This document shows, piece by piece, positions 1 to 5,465 of a stretch of 5,534 nt of DNA. The notes beneath the pieces are model-generated. The model did no database searches and was not told the origin of the DNA. It was given only the letters and a program-made list of their open reading frames with translations. Position 1 is the first letter of the stretch; every line of letters begins with the position of its first letter. Origin of the DNA: Paracoccaceae bacterium. GTDB lineage: Bacteria; Pseudomonadota; Alphaproteobacteria; Rhodobacterales; Rhodobacteraceae. Location: the NCBI GenBank assembly GCA_012036325.1, contig JAAUPC010000257.1:1-5534 (forward strand). The letters are read 5' to 3'. Both the position numbers and the translations under genes were made by a program.

Positions 1-1
1 C

Positions 2-355
2 CGCCGCGCGGCTTCACGCCGCATGTCCACCTCGCAGCTGGGTGTCAGCGCGGTGCTGGGTGCTTCGGTGTTCGACCGCCAGCACCACTTCCGCATCCAC
101 ATCGGGCCGGTGTCGCTGCAGGCTTTCGAGGCCCTGCTGCCCGTGGGCACGTCCTTGCCCGCGCTGCGCGCGCTCGTACTTCAGTACGTGGGCCTCGAGT
201 TCGGCTGGGACATGCGCCTCACCCTGAAGCCTGAAGAACGCCCGCCTTGCCGCCTGGGGCGGCAGGGCCGCCTGGGCTGGACCACCTGGTTGGGTGCGCC
301 GCGAGATGGCTCGGCGCCCGCCTTGAACCTGGTGCCCAACCTGGCCACCCACTGA
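2..355 (+). CDS. tssG: TssG, type VI secretion baseplate protein, 3' end only
   Basis: This is the C-terminal ~117 residues of TssG (ImpH/VasB); the frame is open from the left edge, so the start lies outside the window. TssG is a cytoplasmic baseplate wedge component working with TssE, TssF and TssK. The visible signature is the order typical of TssG tails: LGVSAVLGASVFDRQHHFRI, then GPVSLQAFEALLP, then a YVGLEFGWDMRL stretch, then the near-invariant RLGWTTWLG close to the end. The stop is TGA at 353-355. The next frame, tssH, starts 62 bases later on the same strand; tssG-tssH adjacency is common in T6SS loci, which supports both calls. The in-frame ATG at 23 is internal, not the start. Arg codons are mainly CGC, matching the following tssH piece and unlike the genes further right. 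Confidence 0.9.
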   Translation, partial: RRAASRRMSTSQLGVSAVLGASVFDRQHHFRIHIGPVSLQAFEALLPVGTSLPALRALVLQYVGLEFGWDMRLTLKPEERPPCRLGRQGRLGWTTWLGAPRDGSAPALNLVPNLATH

Positions 356-417
356 GTTTTCGCCCCCTTACCGCCAGAACTGAACCCGTCAGACACCGCA
401 AAGAAGGAAGAAGCAAC

Positions 418-867
418 ATGGCAGAGATCAACCGCGTCACGCTGTTCGGCAAGCTGAACCAGCCCACCTACAAGGCCGTGGAGGGCGCCACTGTCTTCTG
501 CAAGCTGCGCGGCAACCCCTATGTGGAGCTTGAGCACTTCCTGGCGCAGCTGCTGCAGTCGCAAGACAGCGACTGGCACCGCGTCATCAAGCACACGCAG
601 CTCGACATGTCGGCGCTGGCCAAGGACCTCACGGCGGCGCTCGACCGCCTGCCGCGCGGTGCCACCAGCATCAGCGGCATTGCCGAGAACATTGCTGACG
701 CCATCGAGCGCGGCTGGGTCTACGGCACGCTGCTCTATGGCGACAGCGTGGTGCGCAGCGGCTACATGCTGGTGGGCATGCTGAAGACCAAGAACCTGCG
801 CAATGCGCTGGTGGCCATCAGCCGGCAGTTCGAGAAGCTCAAGGTCGACGACCTGTCCGACCGTCTG
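418..867 (+). pseudogene. tssH: TssH (ClpV) N-terminal fragment
   Basis: About 150 residues match the start of TssH, the hexameric Clp/Hsp100 ATPase that disassembles contracted T6SS sheaths (TssB/TssC) in the cytoplasm. Diagnostic stretches are INRVTLFGKLNQPTYKAVEG, ATVFCKLRGNPYVELEHFL, LDRLPRGATSIS, ERGWVYGTLLYGDSVVRSG and LRNALVAISRQFEKLKVDDL. These form the double Clp-N repeat that binds the TssC N-terminal helix. The family is normally about 850-900 residues long; everything after roughly residue 150 (the rest of the N-domain linker, both AAA+ domains with Walker A/B, and the C-terminal region) is absent. The sequence departs from TssH at about 865-870. It sits directly downstream of tssG, as in many T6SS clusters. 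Of its 10 Arg codons, 8 are CGC. Confidence 0.92.
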
Positions 868-1422
868 GTGATCCCCATCGCCCGCATCATCGAAAAGCGC
901 CCCGATGGCGAGGTGCTGCTGGACAAGGCCTTCATGCCGACCTGCATGGACGTGGCGGTGCCCTCCTTCACCTTCGAGACGATCCCCGGCCTGTCCTATG
1001 CCATCGACCTCAGCCAGCCGGCACGGTTTGATCCCGAAGGTCGGCTGGTGAACCCCAAGGCGCAGCGCATCGTCGGCCTCACCCGCAACGGACAGCGGCT
1101 TGACCCCGACGAACGGCTGCTTCTGGTGACCAACAACCACCGCGCCAGCCGCGCCGCCTCGGCACCAGGTGACCGCAAGCCCGTGGTCGTCCTGGCCGAT
1201 GGCGCCCTGACCCAGACCGTTCTTGCCAATTACATCCGGCGTGAAGGCGTGGTAGGCGCACCGCCGCAACGCAACTGGCATTTCCTGCCAATGCCCGGCA
1301 CCTCGGTCCGCGTGACCTCGGGCGTCGGGGCCGAGGCGCATCTGCCGGACATTGCCGCGTTCCGCCCGCTGCCGCTTGGCTCCGACGAGGACGGCTTCCA
1401 GCACTACCGGCTGCATCTGTGA
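418..1422 (+). CDS. Chimeric open frame: TssH N-domain + TssK scrap + CpdB C-domain
   Basis: A single uninterrupted frame of 334 codons runs from ATG 418 to TGA 1420-1422 but is assembled from parts of three unrelated proteins: residues 1-150 TssH/ClpV, 151 to about 181 TssK-like, and about 182-334 CpdB-type nucleotidase. The start is supported by AAGGA at 404-408, nine bases upstream, and by the exact TssH N-terminus. No AAA+ Walker motifs exist, so it cannot be a working ClpV; the metallophosphatase domain and signal peptide of CpdB are also missing, so it cannot be a working nucleotidase. If expressed it would be a cytoplasmic hybrid without an obvious activity. Both joins happen to preserve frame. 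The two explanations I see are a misassembled contig or real deletion/recombination. Database annotation would probably name it after whichever piece scores best. Confidence 0.85.
   Translation: MAEINRVTLFGKLNQPTYKAVEGATVFCKLRGNPYVELEHFLAQLLQSQDSDWHRVIKHTQLDMSALAKDLTAALDRLPRGATSISGIAENIADAIERGWVYGTLLYGDSVVRSGYMLVGMLKTKNLRNALVAISRQFEKLKVDDLSDRLVIPIARIIEKRPDGEVLLDKAFMPTCMDVAVPSFTFETIPGLSYAIDLSQPARFDPEGRLVNPKAQRIVGLTRNGQRLDPDERLLLVTNNHRASRAASAPGDRKPVVVLADGALTQTVLANYIRREGVVGAPPQRNWHFLPMPGTSVRVTSGVGAEAHLPDIAAFRPLPLGSDEDGFQHYRLHL
868..960 (+). pseudogene. tssK: TssK-like fragment (~31 codons)
   Basis: Residues 151-181 of the chimeric frame (IPIARIIEKRPDGEVLLDKA, then FMPTCMDV) resemble an internal stretch of TssK (ImpJ/VasE), the trimeric baseplate protein linking the T6SS tail to the membrane complex. 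Family members carry a similar pattern: IP-ARI-E-R-DG-V-LD--F-P-C-D. TssK is about 440-450 residues, so this is well under a tenth of it, with neither end. It belongs neither to the TssH N-domain before it nor to the nucleotidase domain after it. Both boundaries are approximate to about ten bases, since I placed them by protein similarity recalled from memory. The identification is good but not certain because the piece is short; a diverged ClpV linker is the alternative. Confidence 0.7.
961..1422 (+). pseudogene. CpdB-type 2',3'-cyclic-nucleotide phosphodiesterase/3'-nucleotidase, C-terminal fragment
   Basis: The last ~153 residues match the 5'-nucleotidase C-terminal (substrate-binding) domain of periplasmic CpdB-like enzymes, which hydrolyse 2',3'-cyclic nucleotides and 3'-nucleotides. 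Recognisable landmarks are FETIPGLSYAIDLSQPARFD, LVNPKAQRI, LTRNGQRLDPDERLLLVTNN and NWHFLPMPGTSVRVTSG. Full CpdB proteins are about 650 residues with a signal peptide and an N-terminal metallophosphatase domain; those are missing. The usual glycine-rich run after NN-R and the usual DENR-like motif before the final helix look diverged (NHRASRAASAPG, ADGALTQTVL). The stop precedes the HAD gene by 43 bases, so this end looks like the native 3' end. Arg codons shift here: 6 CGG against 8 CGC, compared with 1 CGG in the 12 Arg codons of 418-960. Confidence 0.83.
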
Positions 1423-1465
1423 TCGGCTAGAAGGCGGCCAAGACCCCCGCCGATCGGAGCCTTCC

Positions 1466-2092
1466 ATGTATGACGCCTTGCTGTTTGACCTTGACGGCAC
1501 CCTGATCGACACCGAAAGCATCGCGCTGGCCGCCGGTCTGGCCGCTTTTGCAGCGCATGGCCATCCGGTGGATGAGGCCTTCATGCATGGGCTTGTCGGC
1601 AAGGATGAACCCAGCTCGCGCCAGGTGATCAGCGCCGCCCTGCCGGATGCGGACCTTGTCGGGATTGACCAGATGTGGCGCCTTGGTTTTGACGCCGGTC
1701 TGAACCGCGGGCTTGACCTGAAGGCCGGGGTAACCGCGCTTTTGGCAGCGGTGCGTCATCCGATGGCCATCGTCACCTCATCCGGACGGGCCAGCGCGCA
1801 TCGCAAGCTGGGTCTTGTCGGGCTGGAGAAGGCCTTCTCCCATGTGGTCACACTGGACGATGTCAGCGCACCAAAGCCCGCCCCCGATCCCTACCTGTTG
1901 GCCGCGTCGTTGTTCGGCGTGGCGCCGGGGCGCTGTCTGGTGTTCGAAGACAGTGAAACCGGGGCCGAAGCCGCCTACCGCGCAGGATGTATCGTCGTGC
2001 AGGTCCCCGATGTGGTGCCAAGCCAGGGCCGCTGGGCCCACCACCTTGCGCCCGACCTTCTGACCGGCGCCCGCATGGCCGGAGTGATCTGA
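1466..2092 (+). CDS. HAD-superfamily subfamily IA phosphatase (phosphoglycolate phosphatase-like)
   Basis: A complete 208-residue cytoplasmic hydrolase. Motif I is FDLDGTLIDTE with nucleophile Asp8 and acid/base Asp10; the helical cap follows (about residues 16-85); motif II is IVTSSGR (Thr104 or Ser105); motif III is Lys137 in SAPKPAPDPYL; motif IV is Glu161-Asp162 in VFEDSETGAEAA. All catalytic positions are present, so it should be active on a small phosphorylated metabolite. The exact substrate (2-phosphoglycolate, a sugar phosphate or other) cannot be read from the sequence. ATG 1466 is chosen because GGAG at 1456-1459 sits six bases upstream and the protein begins right at the first beta strand, as is usual. 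An upstream extension of the frame to 1352 overlaps the cpdB tail and has no family support. The 43-base gap behind cpdB suggests co-transcription in the parent genome. Confidence 0.9.
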   Translation: MYDALLFDLDGTLIDTESIALAAGLAAFAAHGHPVDEAFMHGLVGKDEPSSRQVISAALPDADLVGIDQMWRLGFDAGLNRGLDLKAGVTALLAAVRHPMAIVTSSGRASAHRKLGLVGLEKAFSHVVTLDDVSAPKPAPDPYLLAASLFGVAPGRCLVFEDSETGAEAAYRAGCIVVQVPDVVPSQGRWAHHLAPDLLTGARMAGVI

Positions 2093-2335
2093 CCACCTCC
2101 TGGAACGGGGCGGCGGTCGCGGTACCGTAAGATCGACCTCTGGTCTTCCGGTCCACTCAGCCACCGGCAGCGCGGCTTGACGAAAAATGGGTCGGCCCGG
2201 GCCTGCGCACCGGAAACCACGAAAGCCGCACAGGGCATTGCCGCCGGGAACTGGGTTAATCGTCCATGAATCCGAAAATGTAACCTTTTGAAAAGACTAG
2301 CCTTCGAAAACTGTCCACGCTGGTCACCCGTCAAG
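2093..2335. other. Convergent intergenic region, no clear gene
   Basis: This is the space between the 3' ends of the HAD gene (+) and the M24 gene (-). I see no credible coding frame. Inverted repeats are present, including a ten-base perfect palindrome GGCCCGGGCC at 2194-2203 and CTTTTGAAAAG around 2285-2295, but none has the GC stem plus T-run of a convincing intrinsic terminator. The part at about 2255-2315 is more AT-rich than its surroundings. Confidence 0.4.
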
Positions 2336-3703
2336 TCAGCAGATCACCACCTGCGCGGGGTCCAGCAGGAACGGTGCCACGATCCCGCAGGTGTCGGCCA
2401 AGGGCAGCAGGCAATCCGGCAGGTCCATCCCGATCACCTCGCGCAGGAACCTCCCCCGCGCCTCACAGCGGCGGGCGACGTTCGGAAAGCGCTGGGCCAG
2501 GTCCGCCCGCAAGTTGGCGTCGGCGATGACATAACCATCCTCCATCCGGGTCGACCCATAGACCGGGTGGCCGGGGATCACATCCATCTGCATCGCCATC
2601 CCGCTGGCCAGCGCATCGGTCGACCCCTCGCGAATGGGTGAGGACACCCATTCATCCACCCCGATCAGATGCCCGGGGTTCAGCGTCACCCCGAACCGCT
2701 CCACCGGCAGCGCCGCCATCATGTGGGTCCAGACATACCCCCCCGACACGCCGGGCCGCATCATCGAACACCAGTCCGACATGGCCTGGACGTAGGGGGC
2801 GACGAAGGCCTCGACATAATCCTGCGCCGCGACCGGCAAGTCCGCCGCCGACCGCGCCAGCCACCCCGCCCGGCAGATATTGGCCCCCCAGTGGCAGATG
2901 TTGAACCCCACCGGCTGGCCCAAGGTCAGATGCTTGCCCGACGGCCCGCAAAGGCCGGGCGCATCGCCGATGGCAAAGGTGGAATGGCAGCCCAGGGGCA
3001 GGCCCCCCACTCGCGCCGCCTCATAGGCCTGAAAGTCGGTCATCCCCTCCCGCAGGGCAAAGGCCATCCGCTTCAGCGCGGCGGCGGCCATGTGGTTGGC
3101 AAACTCCAGCCGCGCAATCTCGGCCGCGTCCACCCGGGACCGCAGACCATGGGCAGGGTGCATCATCAGGTCGGTCGCATTCTCCACCCGCCCGGCCAGC
3201 TTGCGCAGAGGGTCAGCCAGGAACACCGGGATATCCAGCGCTGTGGCGGGATCGTCCACCTCATCCGGGCCGAACCATTTCCAGCCCACCGTCCCCACCC
3301 GGTCATCCAAGGCCAGCATGTCTGCCAGCCAATCCACCAGCCGCCGCCCGCCGCGGGGCTGGCTGGGGAGGGAGAGGCTGGAGCAATGCCCCACCCGCAC
3401 CACCCCCGCCTGCACGAGCGGCGAGATGGCGGTGTAGGCCAGACATTCATTCCCTGCGAGGAGAAGGGCATCGCCGGGGGTCACCACCAGCACCGCCTCT
3501 TCAAAGCGGGGGTCGAACCCGGTCAGCCACTGCAGGTTGGCTGCGTGCTCACGGTCGCCATAGACCACGATCACGTCATATCCCTGCGCCGCCGCCCCAC
3601 TCCGCAAGGCGCGCAGCCGCGTTTCACATTCCATCAGGCCAAAAGGTGGCGGCAGGTCGGGTGAGCCGTTGTCAGGCCAGTCGATCCGGACTATTCGCGT
3701 CAT
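2336..3703 (-). CDS. M24-family (creatinase / Xaa-Pro peptidase fold) protein with altered metal site
   Basis: A complete 455-residue protein: a creatinase-type N-terminal domain (about residues 25-165, with VIVVYGDREHAANLQWLTGF and VLVVTPGDALLLAGNE) followed by a pita-bread M24 domain (about 190-425). Active M24 enzymes bind two metals with Asp, Asp, His, Glu, Glu. Here the His is kept (GHLIGVDEW, His345) and the last Glu is kept (TRMEDGYVI, Glu388), but the two Asp positions fall in GFNICHWGANICRAG (Asn268 and Asn275 by my alignment) and the first Glu is Asp374 (AMQMDVIPG). It may therefore be a non-peptidase member or use an unusual metal arrangement. ATG 3703 is preferred because a GGGGGGA run lies just upstream; the frame's more upstream ATG (3781) lies inside the preceding gene. 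It starts 25 bases after the hydrolase stop on the same strand, so the two are probably one transcript. No signal peptide is visible. Confidence 0.85.
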   Translation of the reverse strand: MTRIVRIDWPDNGSPDLPPPFGLMECETRLRALRSGAAAQGYDVIVVYGDREHAANLQWLTGFDPRFEEAVLVVTPGDALLLAGNECLAYTAISPLVQAGVVRVGHCSSLSLPSQPRGGRRLVDWLADMLALDDRVGTVGWKWFGPDEVDDPATALDIPVFLADPLRKLAGRVENATDLMMHPAHGLRSRVDAAEIARLEFANHMAAAALKRMAFALREGMTDFQAYEAARVGGLPLGCHSTFAIGDAPGLCGPSGKHLTLGQPVGFNICHWGANICRAGWLARSAADLPVAAQDYVEAFVAPYVQAMSDWCSMMRPGVSGGYVWTHMMAALPVERFGVTLNPGHLIGVDEWVSSPIREGSTDALASGMAMQMDVIPGHPVYGSTRMEDGYVIADANLRADLAQRFPNVARRCEARGRFLREVIGMDLPDCLLPLADTCGIVAPFLLDPAQVVIC

Positions 3704-3728
3704 CGCAATCCCCCCATTTGGGGCAAGA

Positions 3729-4588
3729 CTAGTCCACAAGCGCGGGCCAGACCACGGAATTGCTGCGATGAAACGGCCCAAGGTGCCCGATCCGCTTCAG
3801 GCCAAACTCAGCGGGCCGCAGAACCAGTTGCCGCGTGGTCGCCTGCGGATAAAGGCCCATCAGCCGCCAGACCGCCGGGGCTGGCACCATCGGGTCATCC
3901 GCGATGGCGACAAGCCGCATGTTGACCGTCACCAGCGCCGGATCAGGCAGGGGCAAGCGGCGGCCGATGTCTGACATGTGGAACCCCGCGTTAGGCACCA
4001 GCGCCGCCAGTCCCGGTAAACCTCCAGCGGCAGATCAGGCCCTATGCCAAGCATTGCCCCCGGCAGATAGCCCATCGCCCCGGCAAGCCACGGCATCGGC
4101 CCGTGCCAGAAGGTCCGCGCCTGCATCCGGTAGGCAAAGGGGTGGTCGCTGACATGGATCAGGCCAGACCCCACAGTTACCGCCCGCTCTACCCCCGCCA
4201 TCGCAGAATGGAAGCCCAGCCACAGCCCGCCCAGCGAATGGCCGATCACCCAGCGCGGCACGCCTGGCACCAGCTTTCCCAAAGTCGCCAGCGCTGCCGC
4301 CTGATCGCGCAGGCCCCAGTCGATCATCGTGGCGTAGGACTGGCGAATCGGCCCCGTGGCCGAGGCCCCGAAGTCGCGGTAATCATAGGTCAGGACCGCG
4401 CAATCGCGCTCAGTCGCAAGCCAGCTGGCAAAGCCGCGGTAAAACCCGGCGGGGGTTCCCGTGGCCGGGTGCAGGACCACCGCCGCCCGAACCGCGCCCA
4501 GTGGCAGGGTCAACCGCCCGGCCAGCTTTGCGCCATCTGCCAAGATCGTCACCGCTCTGTCTGCGCCCATCTGCTGCATGGCCACCAT
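3729..4588 (-). pseudogene. Alpha/beta hydrolase, single-base frameshift near 3993
   Basis: Reading 4588 down to 3729 with one restored base gives a 286-residue serine hydrolase of the COG4757-like kind. An N-terminal strand leads to AVVLHPATGTPAGFYRGF and TYDYRDFGAS; the nucleophile elbow is GHSLGG with Ser118; further on are FWHGPMPWLAGAMGYLPG and YRDWRRWCL. There the frame breaks: TGCCTAACG reads as Cys-Leu-Thr, whereas one extra base gives Cys-Leu-Asn-Ala-Gly-Phe and the natural continuation with the catalytic Asp (AIADDP, 231/232) and His (IGHLGPFHR, 269). Without repair, the frame ends at 3929 after about 20 foreign residues and lacks Asp and His. Start MVAM at 4588 is fixed by GGAGG at 4596-4600, seven bases upstream. 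Whether the lost base is a true mutation or a sequencing error is open. It is divergent from tetR and upstream of the M24 gene. Confidence 0.85.
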
Positions 4589-4595
4589 CCTCAGT

Positions 4596-4600
4596 CCTCC
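4596..4600 (-). promoter_or_regulatory. Ribosome binding site of the alpha/beta hydrolase
   Basis: CCTCC on the plus strand reads GGAGG on the coding strand, seven bases before ATG 4588. It decides between the three clustered in-frame ATG codons at 4588, 4579 and 4570 in favour of the first. It touches the edge of the first operator box, so a bound regulator would cover the immediate 5' leader or promoter. Confidence 0.7.
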
Positions 4601-4649
4601 GACTAGACTGATCGGTCCAATACCATGGATTAGACCAATCGGTCTAGTC
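4601..4649. promoter_or_regulatory. Twin TetR operator boxes in the divergent hydrolase/tetR promoter region
   Basis: Two 16-base boxes lie here. Box 2 (4631-4646), TAGACCAATCGGTCTA, has perfect 6-base arms around a 4-base centre. Box 1 (4604-4619), TAGACTGATCGGTCCA, is a degenerate version. Their centres are 27 bases apart. Taken together, the 21-base arms at 4601-4621 and 4629-4649 form a larger inverted repeat with 18 of 21 positions pairing around a 7-base spacer (ACCATGG). Palindromes of the TAGACC-N4-GGTCTA kind are typical of TetR-family repressors, NemR being a known relative by site as far as I recall. Placement between the divergent tetR and hydrolase genes is the classic autoregulated arrangement: box 1 abuts the hydrolase ribosome binding site, and box 2 is closer to tetR. 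I could not assign -35/-10 elements with confidence. Confidence 0.8.
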
Positions 4650-4684
4650 TTTCCGTCGCGCCCGGCACCGGATAGTCTGGGCCC

Positions 4685-5131
4685 ATGCAGGATGATACCC
4701 CCACCCGTGACCGGCTGGTCACCACGGCTGCCACGCTTTTTCGCCGGAAGGGCTATCACGCCACCGGTCTGGCCGAGATCTTGGCCGAGGCGGGGGTGCC
4801 GAAGGGCTCGCTCTACCACCATTTCCCGGATGGCAAGGCGGGGCTGGCACTCGCGGCGGCGGACTGGACGGCTGCTTTCCTGGTGCGGATTATCGATGAT
4901 GCCTTTCTGCCCGCCCCCAGCTACGGCGAGGGGATGACGCATTACTGCATGAAGCTGGCGAAGCTGTTTCAGCTGTCCGAGGCTGCGAATACCTGCCCGA
5001 TCTCGGCGCTTCTGTTCGACGGGCCGGAAAGTGACGCGTTTCGCCTCCATGCCAACGCTGTCTTCCAGCGCCTGATCGACGCGGTTGCCGGCCACGCCCA
5101 GCGCCTTGCCGCAAGTGTGCGAAGGCGATGA
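4685..5131 (+). CDS. TetR/AcrR-family transcriptional regulator, C-terminus short
   Basis: 148 codons. The N-terminal helix-turn-helix (about residues 8-55) is canonical: RLVTTAATLFRRKGYHATGL, then EILAEAGVPKGSLYHHFPDG, with recognition helix around VPKGSLYHHF. The GSLYHHFPxGK form followed by NTCPISALLFDGPES points to the LmrA/YxaF-like branch. The ligand domain should run to about 190 residues, but this frame ends in SVRRR at 5131, losing the last two helices that normally contribute to dimerisation. The missing part is not found in the other plus-strand frames downstream, so truncation or a breakpoint near 5110-5130 is more likely than a simple frameshift. ATG 4685 is used because homologous sequence begins there; the ribosome binding site is poor. 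It probably represses itself and the divergent hydrolase through the boxes at 4601-4649, releasing on binding a small, possibly electrophilic or lipophilic, ligand (inferred). Confidence 0.85.
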   Translation: MQDDTPTRDRLVTTAATLFRRKGYHATGLAEILAEAGVPKGSLYHHFPDGKAGLALAAADWTAAFLVRIIDDAFLPAPSYGEGMTHYCMKLAKLFQLSEAANTCPISALLFDGPESDAFRLHANAVFQRLIDAVAGHAQRLAASVRRR

Positions 5132-5302
5132 GGCAGGGATCTTGCAGGCCCTCGGTAAGGCCGCGGCCGTTTTCCCGAATATCCCGGTGGCGTGGGCCTC
5201 GTCCGCCAGCAGCATGCTGGGCTTCAGCCAGACAGCCAGCGCAACCGCGGCGCCCATGGACATAACGTGACGGCGCGCAGGATGACGCGATGTCGGGTTC
5301 AT
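5132..5302 (-). pseudogene. 5' end of an exported-protein gene (Tat-like signal peptide), body unrecognised
   Basis: Minus-strand ATG at 5302 is preceded by GGGGAGGAG (5311-5319 on the plus strand) eight bases upstream, a strong ribosome binding site. The protein starts with a basic stretch and a twin-arginine-like motif (ARRHVMSM), then a hydrophobic core AAVALAVWL, then LLADEAHA with possible cleavage after an A-x-A. So it should be exported to the periplasm, perhaps folded. After about residue 40 I recognise nothing. The frame stays open to 3929 only because it runs antisense through tetR and the hydrolase, so the native 3' part is probably missing or starts to differ somewhere in 5110-5190. 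The left coordinate here is just the end of tetR, not a real stop. A short genuine protein or a fortuitous frame are alternatives. Confidence 0.45.
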
Positions 5303-5359
5303 TCTGTGGTCTCCTCCCCGGAGATGTCGACAATCGTAGCGCTTGACGAACAGTCGGGC

Positions 5360-5384
5360 GATATACCATGCTTTTGCATATATC
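5360..5384. promoter_or_regulatory. Inverted repeat in the AT-rich core, possible operator
   Basis: GATATACCATGC and GCATATATC face each other around TTTT: ATGC/GCAT pair perfectly next to the loop, and GATAT/ATATC pair outside, with three extra bases in the left arm. It lies 58 bases upstream of the hydrophobic-protein start at 5302 and about 80 before 5466, where a dimeric regulator could act on either promoter. It does not match an FNR (TTGAT-N4-ATCAA) site. Confidence 0.4.
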
Positions 5385-5430
5385 ACTGTATTTTATTTTT
5401 TGAATGTGTAGAGACGTAAGAAATCCAAAA

Positions 5431-5451
5431 CGGAACCGCCAAGGCGGTCCG
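5431..5451. repeat. Hairpin immediately before the ribosome binding site of the 5466 gene
   Basis: CGGAACCGCC and GGCGGTCCG are separated by AA and pair over nine bases with a single bulged A in the left arm. The structure ends four bases before the GGGAGGG ribosome binding site at 5455-5461. As RNA it would be a GC-rich stem in the 5' leader; as DNA it could be an operator. No T-run follows, so it is not a standard terminator. Confidence 0.5.
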
Positions 5452-5465
5452 AACGGGAGGGATGC

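Larger units (their letters stand above)
5303..5465. promoter_or_regulatory. Divergent intergenic control region, AT-rich core
   Basis: About 160 bases lie between two divergently oriented signal-peptide genes (starts 5302 minus and 5466 plus). The centre (about 5360-5430) is far richer in A and T than the rest of the window, including a run of T and A at 5388-5401, as expected for two back-to-back promoters. TTGACG at 5343-5348 is a candidate -35, but no well-spaced -10 goes with it. Two inverted repeats inside are listed separately. Confidence 0.5.

Noticed and set aside
181..1602. 473-codon open frame on the minus strand
   Set aside because: It is the antisense shadow of tssG, the chimeric frame and the HAD gene start in GC-rich DNA; the translation has no recognisable motif, while the plus strand has clear family matches.
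2093..2335. Intrinsic terminator between the convergent HAD and M24 genes
   Set aside because: The palindromes seen lack a proper loop or a T-run on either strand, so I do not call one.
2669..3664. 331-codon open frame on the plus strand
   Set aside because: It is antisense to the M24 gene; the translation is a Pro/Arg/His-rich string with no domain.
3985..4000. Programmed ribosomal frameshift in the hydrolase
   Set aside because: No slippery heptamer or downstream structure is evident, and the needed change fits a simple one-base loss between CCT and AAC.
5360..5384. FNR/Anr or NnrR-type binding site
   Set aside because: The half-sites do not match TTGAT or TTAAC; only a generic inverted repeat can be claimed.
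3929..5386. 485-codon minus-strand open frame as one protein
   Set aside because: It artificially joins the Tat-like start at 5302, the antisense of tetR and the real hydrolase from 4588. The hydrolase has its own ribosome binding site at 4596-4600, and the middle is tetR shadow.
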